Shown piece by piece: positions 33,306 through 44,462 of a stretch of DNA of 64,000 bases. The DNA is from Tethya wilhelma (taxonomy: Eukaryota > Porifera > Demospongiae > Tethyida > Tethyidae). The notes beneath the pieces are model-generated. The model searched no databases. It was not told the DNA's origin and worked only from the letters and a program-made list of their open reading frames with translations. The DNA lies in the NCBI GenBank assembly GCA_964030475.1, contig CAXIPT010000001.1:22598776-22662775 (forward strand), written 5' to 3'. A program made the position numbers and the translations under genes. The number at the start of each line of letters is the position of its first letter. Positions within the stretch are counted from its first letter, which is position 1.

Positions 33306-36300
33306 TCAATGGTCTTTGTTGTGTTTCTTCCATGTTTCAGCCCAAATGGTTCCAGACTCCTTCAGAGATCTGCATTAAAAAATTAAGTTTGTATTCATGC
33401 GGTATAAGTCTTCAAGACTTACCGTATGATATCAACCACTCCGTGAGAAAACGTTTTGCTCTCGTAGGCAATTCCATGCTTCTTACAGAATTCTTTCACC
33501 ATTGGTTGGATGGCCGGGTAGCTGCTCCGTGGCATAGAGGGAAAGAGGCTGTGTCATAAGAAAAGTCACAATAAAAAAGTTAATGTCATGCACAATATCA
33601 TGGACGTATAATAATACACCTAATCATCGATCAGTTTTACCAGTTATCACCCAAAAACAATCAATTTCTCTACGTACTGAATGAGCCTTCATACTTGTCT
33701 CTGGCACGGCCATATAAATTATTTTTCTCAAAAAAAATAATAATTATAATCCTCTTACTGGTGTTCAATCTGGTAGTTGAGATGACCGGTGAACCAATCC
33801 ATGAAGAGCGATGGATCGATGTTGCATGTCCCAGCACACTGCATAGTCACCCAATCCCTATGCTTCTCTCTGTCAATCTCCATTGGGATGTGGTTGACCT
33901 GTGTCACCCAGACATACCACTGGCTTATAATGAACCTCGCAAACATAAACCATCCAAGGCTTCTCAGGAACCCTCCCAACATCCAGGAGTACATGAAGTA
34001 GAACCGAATGAAGAAAGTGCTAGTCCAGAGGAAGTGCTGCAAGGGAGGATGATGCGTGTATACTGTGTGTGTGTGACATTGTGGAGAATGTAATAGAACA
34101 AACCTGCCACTGTTGAGCACGAAATGCCTGAATAACAAATTCCAGAGGAAAGAAAACGGTAACCCCAAAAACTGGACCAGCTAAGAACGAAGAAATTATA
34201 AAGAAAGGGGATAATTTACCTCATTCCCAGGCTCTGTCCCCACAAATGTTACATCTTGAAAAATAGGATGGGAGAGAGAGCCTTGTACATGAAATCACAT
34301 GAATGACACTGCCCGTAGAGTTACAGTAGAGACTCTGAGTTCGTATGGGTTCCCTATACTCTACAGCTAGCATACATACTGATATAAGGGCTATAGGTCG
34401 TTCACATGATTTCGAGTACCAGGCTCTCTTCCTTCCTATTTTTAGTTTATCACGTAATATTTGTGGGGAGAGAGCCTGGGAACAAGGCTGTAGGGATAAT
34501 AATGAAAAATTAATAATTACAAGCTGACACTTATAATTACTTAGTATGAAGTAAATGTGTTGAAGGGTGTAGGGCCATATGCCCCAATGTTTCTCTCCCC
34601 ACTCCTTAGGGATCACCTTCCCCAAGAGTAAGAAATTCCAGGGAATTGTGATATCAGGATCCTTATCAACCTAACAGTGAACATAACAATTGAGCATATT
34701 ATATATAATTATATATTTTCAAATCAATAATATTATAGTAAAGTTAGTGTGCGCTCATAATAGATCCTTACCACATTAGGTTTGGAGTGGTGCAGAAAGT
34801 GTCTTCCATCCCACCAGTTAATGGGAGTTCCCTATACAAAATTCATTGAAGACATTACAATATTATTTTATGATCATCATTCATGCAGACATCATATGAC
34901 CCAGATCACACCAATTAACTGCTCACAAACTTGTGACATTTACCAAGTCCCTAGATTTTCTTCAACACACTATATTATTATATTTAGGCAGTACAAATAT
35001 TGAAGTTCCATACACACAAGTAGTAAAAATTTCAAAAAAATAAGTAGTGTAGGAATGGGCAGTGCGGTAAAAAGTATTGGAACAAGGCATGGTCTTAGTT
35101 TCGGCACATGACTACTTCATTTTTATTCTTGATCCCTCGTATATATAGATTTTTTGTGTCCAGTTGCAATAATTTGTACACTGATAGTATACTGTAGCTT
35201 AATTATTATAATTGCATGCATTGATTGGTTCAAATTTCTACTATAATCCCTCAGTGGCTAAGAAATGAAGTAAACCATAACAGACAGGTATAAATTGGAC
35301 TGCTGGCCAAGAGTTGGGCATAAAAATGAAGTATACATGTGCCGAAACTAAGACCATGCCTTGTTCCAATACTTTTTACCGCACTGCCCATTCCTACACT
35401 ACTTATTTTTTTGAAATTTTTACTACTTGTTCATTCACTTTTTTCAACACTACAGTGTGGAAACACTATCAGAGACTGGTTAGTCCCTGCAAAAAACATG
35501 AGGGGCAGCTACATGCATACATGCACTTCATTATACTGGAGGCTAGTGCGCATGCGCATAATAATGCCACGTGGATAATGAATGACCTTTGACCTCTATC
35601 TACAAAGATGGCTGCATTGAAGTACATGAATTTATACTTTTAGTTTCAAAGCTTTCTAGTTTTTGTTTAGGCTTATTTGTGATGTAAACGAGTATCAAGG
35701 AATGTACTACCTATGAAAAGGAGTTACTTCGTGCTATCAAAGTTGGCTCAACACATTCTGGTTCTCTGGAAATGCTTTTCAAGTAAGTCAGTTAGAAAGT
35801 ACGTACGTACGTTAGGAGAACAAAAATGGCACTGTTGTGGCTTCCCACTAGCCCTCTCTACGAGTGCTGAGGAAAGTTTCTGTGAGTTTTAGGCCTTGCA
35901 TGCGATTGGTAATCTGTTAGTTAGAGCCTCTGAGCAAGTTTGAAGGCTTAATTTGTTTGACTAGATTTTTATGGTGACCAACATTTTGTATTGTGTCTAT
36001 GGGACATTCGGCCCATTCCTACTATACGTACTACCGTACGTATGATAAAGACATAAATGGTGCATTATTCTAAGGGAGGAGGGTAAAACTAGAAATGTTA
36101 TAAACTAAGTATGCTACGTAAGGCAGAGTGAGGCTTATAATGATTATAGCCACATACAGAATGAAAAAAGTGCTTTGTATAATTATGTTACATCACGAGG
36201 TGCAAGTTTGTATGTTATTTACATGCCAATTTGGTTGGTCCACAGTACAAGTCAGTACGTTACATCACTCGGTTCGGTTGCTATGTGATTACACAACCTC

Positions 36301-39300
36301 AGGCCTCTGGCCATCAGCTGTTCACAAAATCAAGGGCTATAGGGAGTGGCCTATACAATTGTAGCTGTGTAACAAATTGCTTCTAGGTAGAGGAGGTGTT
36401 GACAATTATCTGCCCAGCGGGGAAATGCTATCTTATGCTGTTGTTCTGATTGGACCAAACACAGGACGTGAATATCTAGATATACACATCATGTTTATAA
36501 ACATGAGATTTATCCACCTCATTTTGAGGAATCTGATTGGTCAAATCAGTGCATGGCTACAATCACGATACAATTAGTGTTACAAGCTAAAAACCGGGAG
36601 CTAGGGCCTTGTATGTTATCATGTGAAGTACATCACAAGCACATCATATTCATTTGAACACCATTGTCTCCTCTTTAAATCATAAAATTTTATGTTAAAA
36701 GCATTCTTTGGCAAAAATTAATGGCAAGCACGCGGTATGATGGCTGAAAACCGAACTATACAGGTAAAAAACCAACAGTAAGTTGTCTGACAAACTCAGG
36801 TTTCTACTATAGTTTGATGTTTAAGTGACAAATTTCTGCCAATGCTCTGTTCGACCACTGCAAGCATGTTCGACCTCAAATGAGGATACGTACCAGACCC
36901 TCCCGTTTCTTAGCGTATAAGGCTAAGAACTGGGAGTGGCGTATATAGGTATGTGGTTAACAGTGTCATTTTTAAAGTCATAAATGAGCTGCAGTCTTAT
37001 AATTAGTGCATATACCTGAATAAAAGAAAGATTAATGTCATGGAAGAAATGGTTCAGCTTGGTGCTACTAAAGACACTGCCATGAACAAAGTCATGCTGC
37101 TGCCATCCAAACTGAACTGTACTGGCAGCAAACGCAATTCCTGAGATAATCCAGGAGCTCCAAGTGTTGCCAAAGTACCATAGGATCCACCAGGCGGTCA
37201 TTTCGAGGAAGACAGCATGTACAAACACCCCAACAATAAACATAAGACTGGTATTAAAGTACCCCTGCATGGATGCATGTATGCATTCATAAAATTAATT
37301 TGTATGTGAAATATTTAACTTCCAACCACAACTACTAAAATTAATACCATGCTATTAATAGTGTGTTAATTTCCTAGTACTCTTTATAAGAACAATAACA
37401 CTGAAGCAAGCTAAAAAGATAATGGTAATGCATACCTTCTCTTCCAATTCTTCACTGAATTCCAGGAAATCTTTAGTGACTTGTGATGGGTGCTAAATGA
37501 TTACCAACAAGTATTATATGGGTAAGAAGAGACATGATTCCATTGACTACATAAAACTGAGTACTACATTCTCAAATCGTATGGAACATATCTACCGTTA
37601 ATTTCAGTATGGAGAAACAAGCACAAATTAAGTTAGAGAAATCATAATCAATAAGCACTTGGTGCTCAAAATGAATTGATGCATGCAGACAATGGTACAT
37701 GTAATGGTAAAATCTGCTAGCATAAGTGTGATCACTAGGATGAATGGCAAAGATATAGTCAGAGTACCATGCCTGCAGTGATTATGACTAGTTAGCAAAT
37801 ATCTGGCAACAAGACGTAGCTATCAGGACTGACTGAGCTGTCAAATAACATGCATTAGTATGAAAATTCAATGAAAAACAGCTTAGAATAATTATTGCTT
37901 GGCAATGCTTGCTAAACTTACCTATAAAGTAAGTTGGCTACTTCACTGCTCCTTTTTAAAGTGGAAACATTCATCTTTCAGTCAATTTAAAATAATGCAC
38001 AATGTCACAGTGTAATTATAAAATGGCCAGTGTGAGATGACAGCAGGTATACTGGGTGTGGCCTTGAACCACAGATGCTGAAAAACCTCAGATCTCAGGG
38101 ACTAAAGTTTAATTGCTGTTGATGCTATGATTTTAAATTTTTAAGATATTTTATCTTGGTATGCCACTTTTGTTGTTCATGACCTAAGCAATTGCTCCTC
38201 ATGTAGTAGCATGATTACATCCTAAATTTAAGGAAACATCTTTTAGGAGATATATTAGGGCAGTCACAAAAAGTCATATGTGTAAGCACAGGAGCTTATA
38301 CAAGCTCCTGCATGGTATGCACAATAATTATATAATTATTATTTTTTTGCACCCTTTACTTACGTCCTTGTCTTCATCAACTAGAGTGCCAATAAAGAAG
38401 GTTTTCAAATAGCTTGATACCAACTTTTTATTATTCTTATGAAAGGTTTGCCAGGCAACCTATAGAATTGCATTGGTAAGAGGACATAATATGCTTCATA
38501 CTCTCAGACTGATTGGGATGACCATCATTAATTAGCATATTCATAAAATGTGATAAAGAATAATCATACTGATTTGTATTATTTTTGCGATATCAATGAT
38601 TTTTCACGTATTCATCCAATCTTTAGCTCTGTGCCTGTACGTTGTACTACCTGTTGTTTTTCTTTGCTTTCCTCTACTCAGCTATGCTCCCTTTTGGTAG
38701 TTTTCAGTGCGCCCCTCTAATTGTGGTCTCTCCGGTCATCGCACGGCTCAGTTCCGAGGCTATAACTAAAAGAGCACCAACTTGGCAAGCATTTAAGTTT
38801 ACTCTCTTTTCAGCTCAAAGCAGTGGCTTTCTTTCTCTGTCACCACTGATCAAGTTTCTCTCTGATTGAAGTGCAAGATCGTGATGAACACGTGGACCTA
38901 TGCGCATGTGCAGCAGATTGAGATGTACAGGCAACGATCGTCATAAACATAACCTACATTTAAACTGTGGAAAGGACGTACGCCAGACAAATATAAAAAA
39001 TATAACATAATTTATAACATACAACTTGCAACATATAGAAAATTTCACTGTTGAACACACTAGTGTGAGGCTCGCTTCGGCTCACCCCAATCACATTTCT
39101 AGAGTATTGGAACAAAGCATGCCTCAATTTTGGCACATGACTACTTCATTTTTATACTCAACTTTTGGTTGGCAATCCAGTTAAGTTACCTATCTGTTAT
39201 ACTGTCAGAGTTTGCTCAACTGCTAATAGCCTGCTGATTAGTAGGAATTTGAACCAATGCAAAAATAAAGCTAGGGCACTATATTGTACAGATCATTGCA

Positions 39301-40442
39301 TGCATTTCAAATACAACACCTAGGATCCTTATGAGGGATTAAGAATAAAAATGAGCTAGTCATGTTATAATCTTTGCTCCAATGCCTGTGAGCTCTAGTA
39401 GCTTATATATACTGTATAGCGGGAAATTTTCGTGGGGGAAAATTTTTGCGTTTTCGTCTTGAATAGAAAATTCGCGGGTAAAATTTTCGTGGATTGCGTC
39501 TCAACATTACGTGACGACCACATACCTTACAAATTTCATGGGGGAAAATTTTCGCGGAAAGCTGCCAAACCGCGAAATTCACAAAAAAAATTTCCCCCAC
39601 GAAAATTTCCCGTTATACGGTAAGTGGTAAGAGCATTTCACTGGAGTTCTAAAGACCTGGGTTCTAATCCCAGCTAGATCTTAAAATTATCAAAGTGTCT
39701 CGAGACACGGTAGTCCGTATACTTTCCTATTGATTTTGTATTGCCTGTTTATAGTATCCGGATTTACCGGCACTCCAGCATGCATGCGTAGAGTCACGGT
39801 TCCATTGACTACACTATATTTAGCTTAGTATACGGACCCGGGCCTCAAGGCACTGCGTAAAATTATTTTCCAATGATTTTTCAAGAATTGTATAAAGTAG
39901 CAGTAAGGGACTACTTAGGCTAGCCTACTGGACTTAGGGGGCAAGAGCTAAGGGTTTCAGACTAGATTGGAGTAAGGTTAAATTAGCATATAATACGAGA
40001 ATCCAGCAAGAGCAGCAAGATCGAGCCTTGGGGATACAAGTACGTCCTGTGGACTGAATGGCCCTGGTTCGTTGCAGATTTTTTGTCCAAGTTTGGAAAC
40101 TTAGACATTTCTTGGGTATACTAAACTGCTTTAGCTATATTGACATTTATGGCATGCACTGAGTGTCATGATAGGCTGCTCTTCACCCTTGAAATTATTC
40201 ACGACAAAGTACTAAGTAAGTAGTTTGCAGAAACTTACGGTAGCATCCTCCCCAGCATGATTCAGTAAAAGTTGAGTACCACCAGGATGCTTGTCCAGCC
40301 AAGACGTCACGTTGTAGACATTTCCATAGAGAATTATCCAGCAGTCATCCTTAGTATTGTGCTTCACAACCTCTTTCCTTGTGAATTTGGGGCGATCTAG
40401 AGACAAACTGAGAACGCTTGCTGCGCCGTTTGCCCCAGCCAT
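33306..40442 (-). CDS. Cytochrome b5-fusion front-end fatty acid desaturase
   Basis: Ten exons, every splice in phase: 40442-40239, 38459-38364, 37492-37436, 37264-37016, 34831-34772, 34670-34541, 34180-34104, 34036-33759, 33548-33423, 33369-33306; 446 aa, the usual length. Front-end desaturases put a double bond between an existing one and the carboxyl end of acyl chains in the ER membrane. The b5 domain has HPGG (52-55) and the second haem-ligand region NHAGEDAT. The three His boxes are HDFVH (176-180; usually HDxGH), HFLHH (213-217) and QIEHH (380-384), the Gln form typical of front-end enzymes; the last His codon is split by an intron. Four to six hydrophobic helices lie between. The exact regioselectivity (delta-5 for demospongic acids, or delta-6) cannot be read from sequence. 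Confidence 0.92.
34222..34485. mobile_element. Foldback MITE in desaturase intron 6
   Basis: Ends cattcccaggctct and agagcctggg, with inverted arms of ~60 bases (cccacaaatgttac / gtaatatttgtgggg; aaaaataggatggg / ccttcctattttta). It lies between desaturase exons 6 and 7. Confidence 0.75.
35050..36021. mobile_element. ~970-bp element with TAGGAATGGGC ends (copy A)
   Basis: 11-bp inverted ends TAGGAATGGGC / GCCCATTCCTA. Its first 380 bases form a strong foldback (arms 35019-35126 and 35320-35428, reaching just past the left end). Interior sequence (gagactggttagtcc; ggagaacaaaaatggcact; gagttttaggccttgca) recurs at 48919-49897. It sits in desaturase intron 4. No ORF, so non-autonomous. Confidence 0.75.
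37500..38360. other. Desaturase intron 2, no feature
   Basis: Only a short match (gggtgtggccttgaa..cagatctcag, ~38055-38100) to a small repeat also seen twice at 47885-48110. Confidence 0.4.
38466..39409. other. Desaturase intron 1, left part
   Basis: Contains a decayed copy (39100-39385) of the foldback part of the TAGGAATGGGC element (gtattggaacaaagcatg; acatgactacttcattttta). The open frame at 38642-38869 resembles nothing I know. Confidence 0.45.
39410..39622. mobile_element. 213-bp MITE, TACTGTATAGCGGGAAA type
   Basis: Terminal arms of ~32 bases: TACTGTATAGCGGGAAATTT against AAATTTCCCGTTATACGGTA, with further internal pairing (gggggaaaatttt, ttcgcgg). It lies in desaturase intron 1. 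The TA ends suggest TA target duplication. Confidence 0.88.
39623..39690 (+). mobile_element. tRNA-derived SINE head, fragment
   Basis: A-box-like TGGTAAGAGC, B-box GGTTCTAATCCC, and a Pol III-like spacing of ~25 bases between them. It starts where the MITE ends, so its 5' end is missing. No complete cloverleaf, so not a tRNA gene. Confidence 0.55.
39713..39837. mobile_element. 125-bp MITE with GTCCGTATACT ends
   Basis: GTCCGTATACT and its exact complement AGTATACGGAC bound 125 bases. A diverged half (gtccgtataattttatat..gtatccggatt) is at ~48752-48795. Confidence 0.65.
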
Positions 40443-41025
40443 TGATTCTGAATTAGTATTAGCTTCAAGCCTCGCACACCCGTAGCCCTTGAATTGCAGA
40501 GGAGGGATGACCTTTTGGTAATGAGGTCGCTAATTAGGAAGATTTTCGAAAATTGTAAGCATGGTATTCAAACTCAGCACCCTTCAAGTTGCTTTAGTTA
40601 GACGTCACTCTATTAATATTTTTTCCATTTAGACTCTGTTTTCCCGCTACAGGACTATGGAATGCTAATGAGAAAATGTTGGTTAACTTTTCAATGCTTG
40701 AATTATTCCCTGCTGAGGCTCTGTGCCCCGGAATGAAAAAAAGAGCCAGACCTCCCCCCCCTAAGTCAATTATAGTGCTAATTTCAGAAAAAACTTCAGA
40801 ATACTTAAAAAACCATCGCTTTGGAGCTGGATAATTAAAGAAAACTAATCTGATTCAGTGACCTCATTACGCAAAGGTCAAGTGTGTCCTCCATCCTTTG
40901 CTTTAATTGCATCTGGAAAAATAATCCAAATCACAGAAGTAGTTCAGGATTTAATTGCATTTAGGACTGAGGTGGTCCTCAGGACCTGCATGCATGCCGC
41001 ATTGTTATAGACTTCTATTATTACC
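40443..41025. other. Upstream flank of the desaturase gene
   Basis: No exon or clear promoter motif. Confidence 0.4.
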
Positions 41026-41150
41026 CAGAGGAGGTAGCAAACAGGTGCACATGATCATTAAATTTTATAAAGTATTGTGGTCACATGATTGGAATGCAAT
41101 TAACAGACTTGCCAGCTCAGCAAAGGCGCACTCGTGTCACACCTCCTCTG
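41026..41150. mobile_element. Decayed relative of the 15456 MITE
   Basis: Starts CAGAGGAGGTAGC and ends ..cgcactcgtgtcacacctcctctg. The right arm and centre (tcacatgattggaatg.aatta) match 15456-15610; the left arm is eroded. Confidence 0.8.
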
Positions 41151-41456
41151 ATCATTATCATATAATCCTTTGCACGTGCACAGTTCTGTTTTGTGTGTGT
41201 GCACTGGGGGTGGTGACTCCCACATGTCTACGGTATTTGGAGCCACGACCATGGTCAATTAAGATGTAGCCTCGTCCCCAGGCCCGCAAAGAGAGGGCCT
41301 GGTATACGTCTATTACCGTATGTATGATGATCATAAACATTAATTTTTATATTGTGTCTATGGGACAGTTGGTCCATAATTCCTACTATACGTACTACCG
41401 TATGTATGATATTATAGGCCAATTACACAACCATGCGTTAATAAACTACACTCTTA

Positions 41457-41820
41457 AAAATTAATTATTAGGTTAACGATTTGATTACTGATCAATGCCA
41501 TTACTCAAACATGTATAGCTATAGATCTACAATTGTAGTCATAATTAGTATCCAGTCTTNCAACATTGCCCTCTGAGTCAGTGGGACAGCTCTGTCTTCA
41601 CTTGATTAGTAGCAAACTTTAGTGATTTAGTGTATGCTGAAAATTAATTTTAGCTTTAGTTTTATTAACTGTGCTATTAGAATACTAAGCTAGAGGGGGT
41701 TTTTTTATATAGATTTAAAGACTGGATACTAATTATGACTACAATTGTAGATCTATAGCTATACATGTTTGAGTAATGGCATTGATCAGTAATCAAATCG
41801 TTAACCTAATAATTAATTAA
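41457..41820. repeat. Perfect ~100-bp inverted repeat with an N at the arm edge
   Basis: 41461-41559 and 41718-41820 are exact complements in every base I compared. The 158-base loop starts with the single unknown base at 41560. The right arm leads directly into the LINE 5' region. Confidence 0.9.
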
Positions 41821-41859
41821 TTAATTAATAAGCAACAGTCAAGTTGAGAAGTCAAGAGT

Positions 41860-42843
41860 ATGCCTAGGCCAAAGAAAACAGAGACTAAGAGGAAAACTAA
41901 CTGTGACCTTTGCTGTGAAAGTCTGGAGCAGGGCCATGATGTTCTAACTTGCGAAGGAGGCTGTGGCTCCAAAGTGCATCGTTATTGTGCCGGCGTGACT
42001 ACTAAACATTTTGCTGAACTAACGAAGTCTACAACCCCCTTTGTCTGTTTCTTCTGTTCTCAGAAAATTTTCAAAGCTGTTGTAGACCAACTTCAGCAGC
42101 AAGTTAGCACTCTCAAGACTGAAGTCAGTACACTAAAATGCGAACTGGATGGAGCCAAGGTGAAGGTGGAAGAAACGGCAACAGCGATGAAAGGATTGCA
42201 AACAGCCAGCGCTGCTAGCGAATCTAACATTAGCGGCCACGTACATAGCAGCAAACTGAGAAGCAAGAAAGGCAGCACCCATCCTAGGCCTGGGGGACCT
42301 CAACATGCTACCAAAATTCAAGCAAGCAACAGAGTAGGTGAGCCCTCAAAGCTAGTTGTGCAGAAATCTGTTGTGAGTGGAGCTAGAAGAGTATGGGGTA
42401 CTCTAAGATCAGCCACACAAGTCAGTGTGAAAAACACAATAACACATCTTTGTAAAATTGGTGGGAGTGAGCTGCATGTGAAGAGAAAGTTTAAGTCTCC
42501 ACAGAATGGGAAGGCTAAATGGTGGTTTGTGTTGCATGGTAATGAAGAGCTATTGAAATCCCTGGAGGAAAATTGGCAATGTGTAAATATGCAAACTGGT
42601 TGGCGAATAGAACCATGCTACAAGCCATCTGATGATGTTGAAGCCAGACCAAGTCTGACTCAGTCGTCTGACAATACTGTTCCTCCTACTACCATTGTTG
42701 AAAACAGTACTGAAGCATACATGCTTGAAGGTGGTACCTCACGTTGTCAGATGAATGGGGATTCCACGCCTATTGATGCTTCAACAGGTGTCACAAATGT
42801 TGAGCAGTCTCAAGCTCCTTTTTTAGAGGATCCCCACCAGTGA
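41860..42843 (+). CDS. LINE ORF1 protein with PHD-type zinc finger
   Basis: 327 aa, ATG at 41860. A basic start (MPRPKKTETKRK) is followed by a C4HC3 finger: C15-x2-C18, C31, C35, H40-x2-C43, C63-x2-C66. A coiled coil (VVDQLQQQVSTLKTEVSTLK, ~73-110) follows, then a linker and a conserved ~80-residue block (VWGTLRSATQVSVKNTI..). ORF1 proteins bind the element RNA and chaperone target-primed reverse transcription; the finger may read chromatin. The ORF2 frame starts at the ORF1 stop codon with no ATG of its own. Confidence 0.88.
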   Translation: MPRPKKTETKRKTNCDLCCESLEQGHDVLTCEGGCGSKVHRYCAGVTTKHFAELTKSTTPFVCFFCSQKIFKAVVDQLQQQVSTLKTEVSTLKCELDGAKVKVEETATAMKGLQTASAASESNISGHVHSSKLRSKKGSTHPRPGGPQHATKIQASNRVGEPSKLVVQKSVVSGARRVWGTLRSATQVSVKNTITHLCKIGGSELHVKRKFKSPQNGKAKWWFVLHGNEELLKSLEENWQCVNMQTGWRIEPCYKPSDDVEARPSLTQSSDNTVPPTTIVENSTEAYMLEGGTSRCQMNGDSTPIDASTGVTNVEQSQAPFLEDPHQ

Positions 42844-42871
42844 ACGATCAATGCACATCTACCGTGGAGGG
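42819..42871 (+). promoter_or_regulatory. Candidate -1 ribosomal frameshift signal, ORF1 to ORF2
   Basis: T TTT TTA (42819-42825) sits in the X XXY YYZ phase of ORF1 (codons cct ttt tta). A -1 shift enters the ORF2 frame, which is open only from 42804 onward, while ORF1 stops at 42841, so the heptamer lies inside a 37-base window where a shift would work. After a 5-base spacer, TCCCCAC (42831-42837) can pair with GTGG(A)GGG (42864-42871). Activity is inference. Confidence 0.5.
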
Positions 42872-44461
42872 TTTAGGCTCTCAATCACATGCACAACCAT
42901 TAACCTACATCAAGAATCCTAAATGTAATCCTAATAACTTATGTATTAAATACTTCAATGCCAGAAGCCTTTATCCCAAACTGGATGAGCTGAGAGCTTT
43001 ATGTGAAATGGAGAAACCTGACATAGTCTGTGTTACAGAAACCTGGCTTCAGGAAAATATCCAGACAAATGAATGTGACATTCCTTCTTTTAACTTAATT
43101 CGTTGTGATAGAGATAGTCATGGAGGTGGAGTTGCTCTTTACATAAGTGAGGACCTCGAGTATGATGTCATTTTGAATGGTCCTAATGACATTGAGTTTC
43201 TACTTACAACTGTACATAGAAAGGGCTATTCAAATGAAAAGTTCAATATTGGTTTGTGGTACAGACCACCATGTGACTTAGCATCCCTGGATGTTTTATA
43301 CTCAACTTTGGAGAGTTTGGATGTTTCTTTTTTATCTAGTTTGGTATTACTTGGAGATTTCAATATTGACTTTTTTAACACTCAGCATCCATTATCTTCT
43401 AAACTCTCTAATTTGATCAACAACTTTATGCTCTCTCAGGTTGTTGAGCAACCAACTCGCATGAATCCTCACTCAAACTATTCTTCACTTATTGACTTAG
43501 TTTTGTTGTCAACTCCCACTCAGCTAGGCAAATGTGTGGTTACACCACCTTTAGGTAATTCTGATCACAATGGTATAGATGTCGAACTAAAGTGGTCACA
43601 AAAAATTCCCCCTATCAAAGTTCATTCAAGAACAATTTGGCGATATAGCCATGCAGATTTTAACAAAGCCAATCGATTGATTACTGATTATGACTGGTCA
43701 TTCCTGGAACACGAGGATAATATCGATATTGCTTGGCAAAAATGGGAGGAAGCCTTTATGACAATAATGGAAAAGTGTATTCCTAAGGCTACTATTTCTG
43801 TTAAAAGTAATCTCCCGTGGATGAATAACATTGTCAGAAGGAAAATCAGAAAACGTAATCATATATACAGAAAGGCAAAGAAGACCGGTAGTAAATCTCT
43901 CACTTTACGCTATAAGAGAATGAGAAATGAAATTGTTAAACTTATGAGATTGGCAAAGAAGAACCATTTACAAAAAATGACAACGCAGGGGAAAAAACAA
44001 TTTTGGAAAACTGTTAAGTTTCTAAACAAAAACAAAAGTCAGATACCAACCCTGAAATCAGGAAACTCTACCGCTAGTACAAATGCTGAGAAGGCTGCAA
44101 TGCTCAATAAAGTCTTATCCCAAAACTTTAACTCTGCACATCCAACATTTACCAGTGAGGAATGTGAGGATTTTAATGCTAACCCATCCATACCATTGAG
44201 TGATGAAATTCTTTGTACTGAGGATGAAGTTTTGAACCTAATCAAGAACATTGATGCGTCTAAAGCCTCCGGACCAGATGGCATCTCTGGGAAAATGCTC
44301 AAGCAAACGGCTCAGTCTATCAAATCTTCTATCACGACTCTGTTTAATCTCTCAATAACAGCTGGCAAAATACCGTCAAAGTGGAAAATATCTTCAATTG
44401 TCCCAATTCCTAAAACCGACAAGGCAAATAACCCCAAAGACTATAGACCAATATCACTCTT
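42840..44461 (+). CDS. LINE ORF2: endonuclease and partial reverse transcriptase
   Basis: About 540 codons before the N at 44462. AP-like endonuclease residues are in place: KYFNARSL, VTETWL, GGGVALYI, LGDFNIDF and NSDHNGI. A linker with basic patches follows (RRKIRKRNHIYRKAKK). The RT domain starts (NIDASKASGPDGISGKMLK..IPSKWKISSIVPIPK) and stops at DYRPISL, before the catalytic YxDD. The first in-frame ATG is inside the endonuclease, so a full protein needs frameshifting from ORF1 or non-ATG re-initiation. Confidence 0.88.
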
Positions 44462-44462
44462 N

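Larger units (their letters stand above)
41860..44461 (+). mobile_element. CR1/L2-like LINE, 3'-truncated
   Basis: Contains ORF1 (PHD finger plus coiled coil) and ORF2 (AP-like endonuclease, then only the start of reverse transcriptase). It ends at an N at 44462, so RT core, 3' UTR and tail are missing. ORF1 with a PHD-type finger is typical of CR1-clade elements. Coding frames are clean, so the insertion is young. Confidence 0.9.

Noticed and set aside
38642..38869. Extra exon within the desaturase intron
   Set aside because: The exons on both sides already join in phase and complete the b5 domain; this frame is on the other strand and resembles nothing.
39623..39690. A tRNA gene
   Set aside because: No 5' acceptor arm; the sequence is cut by the MITE end.
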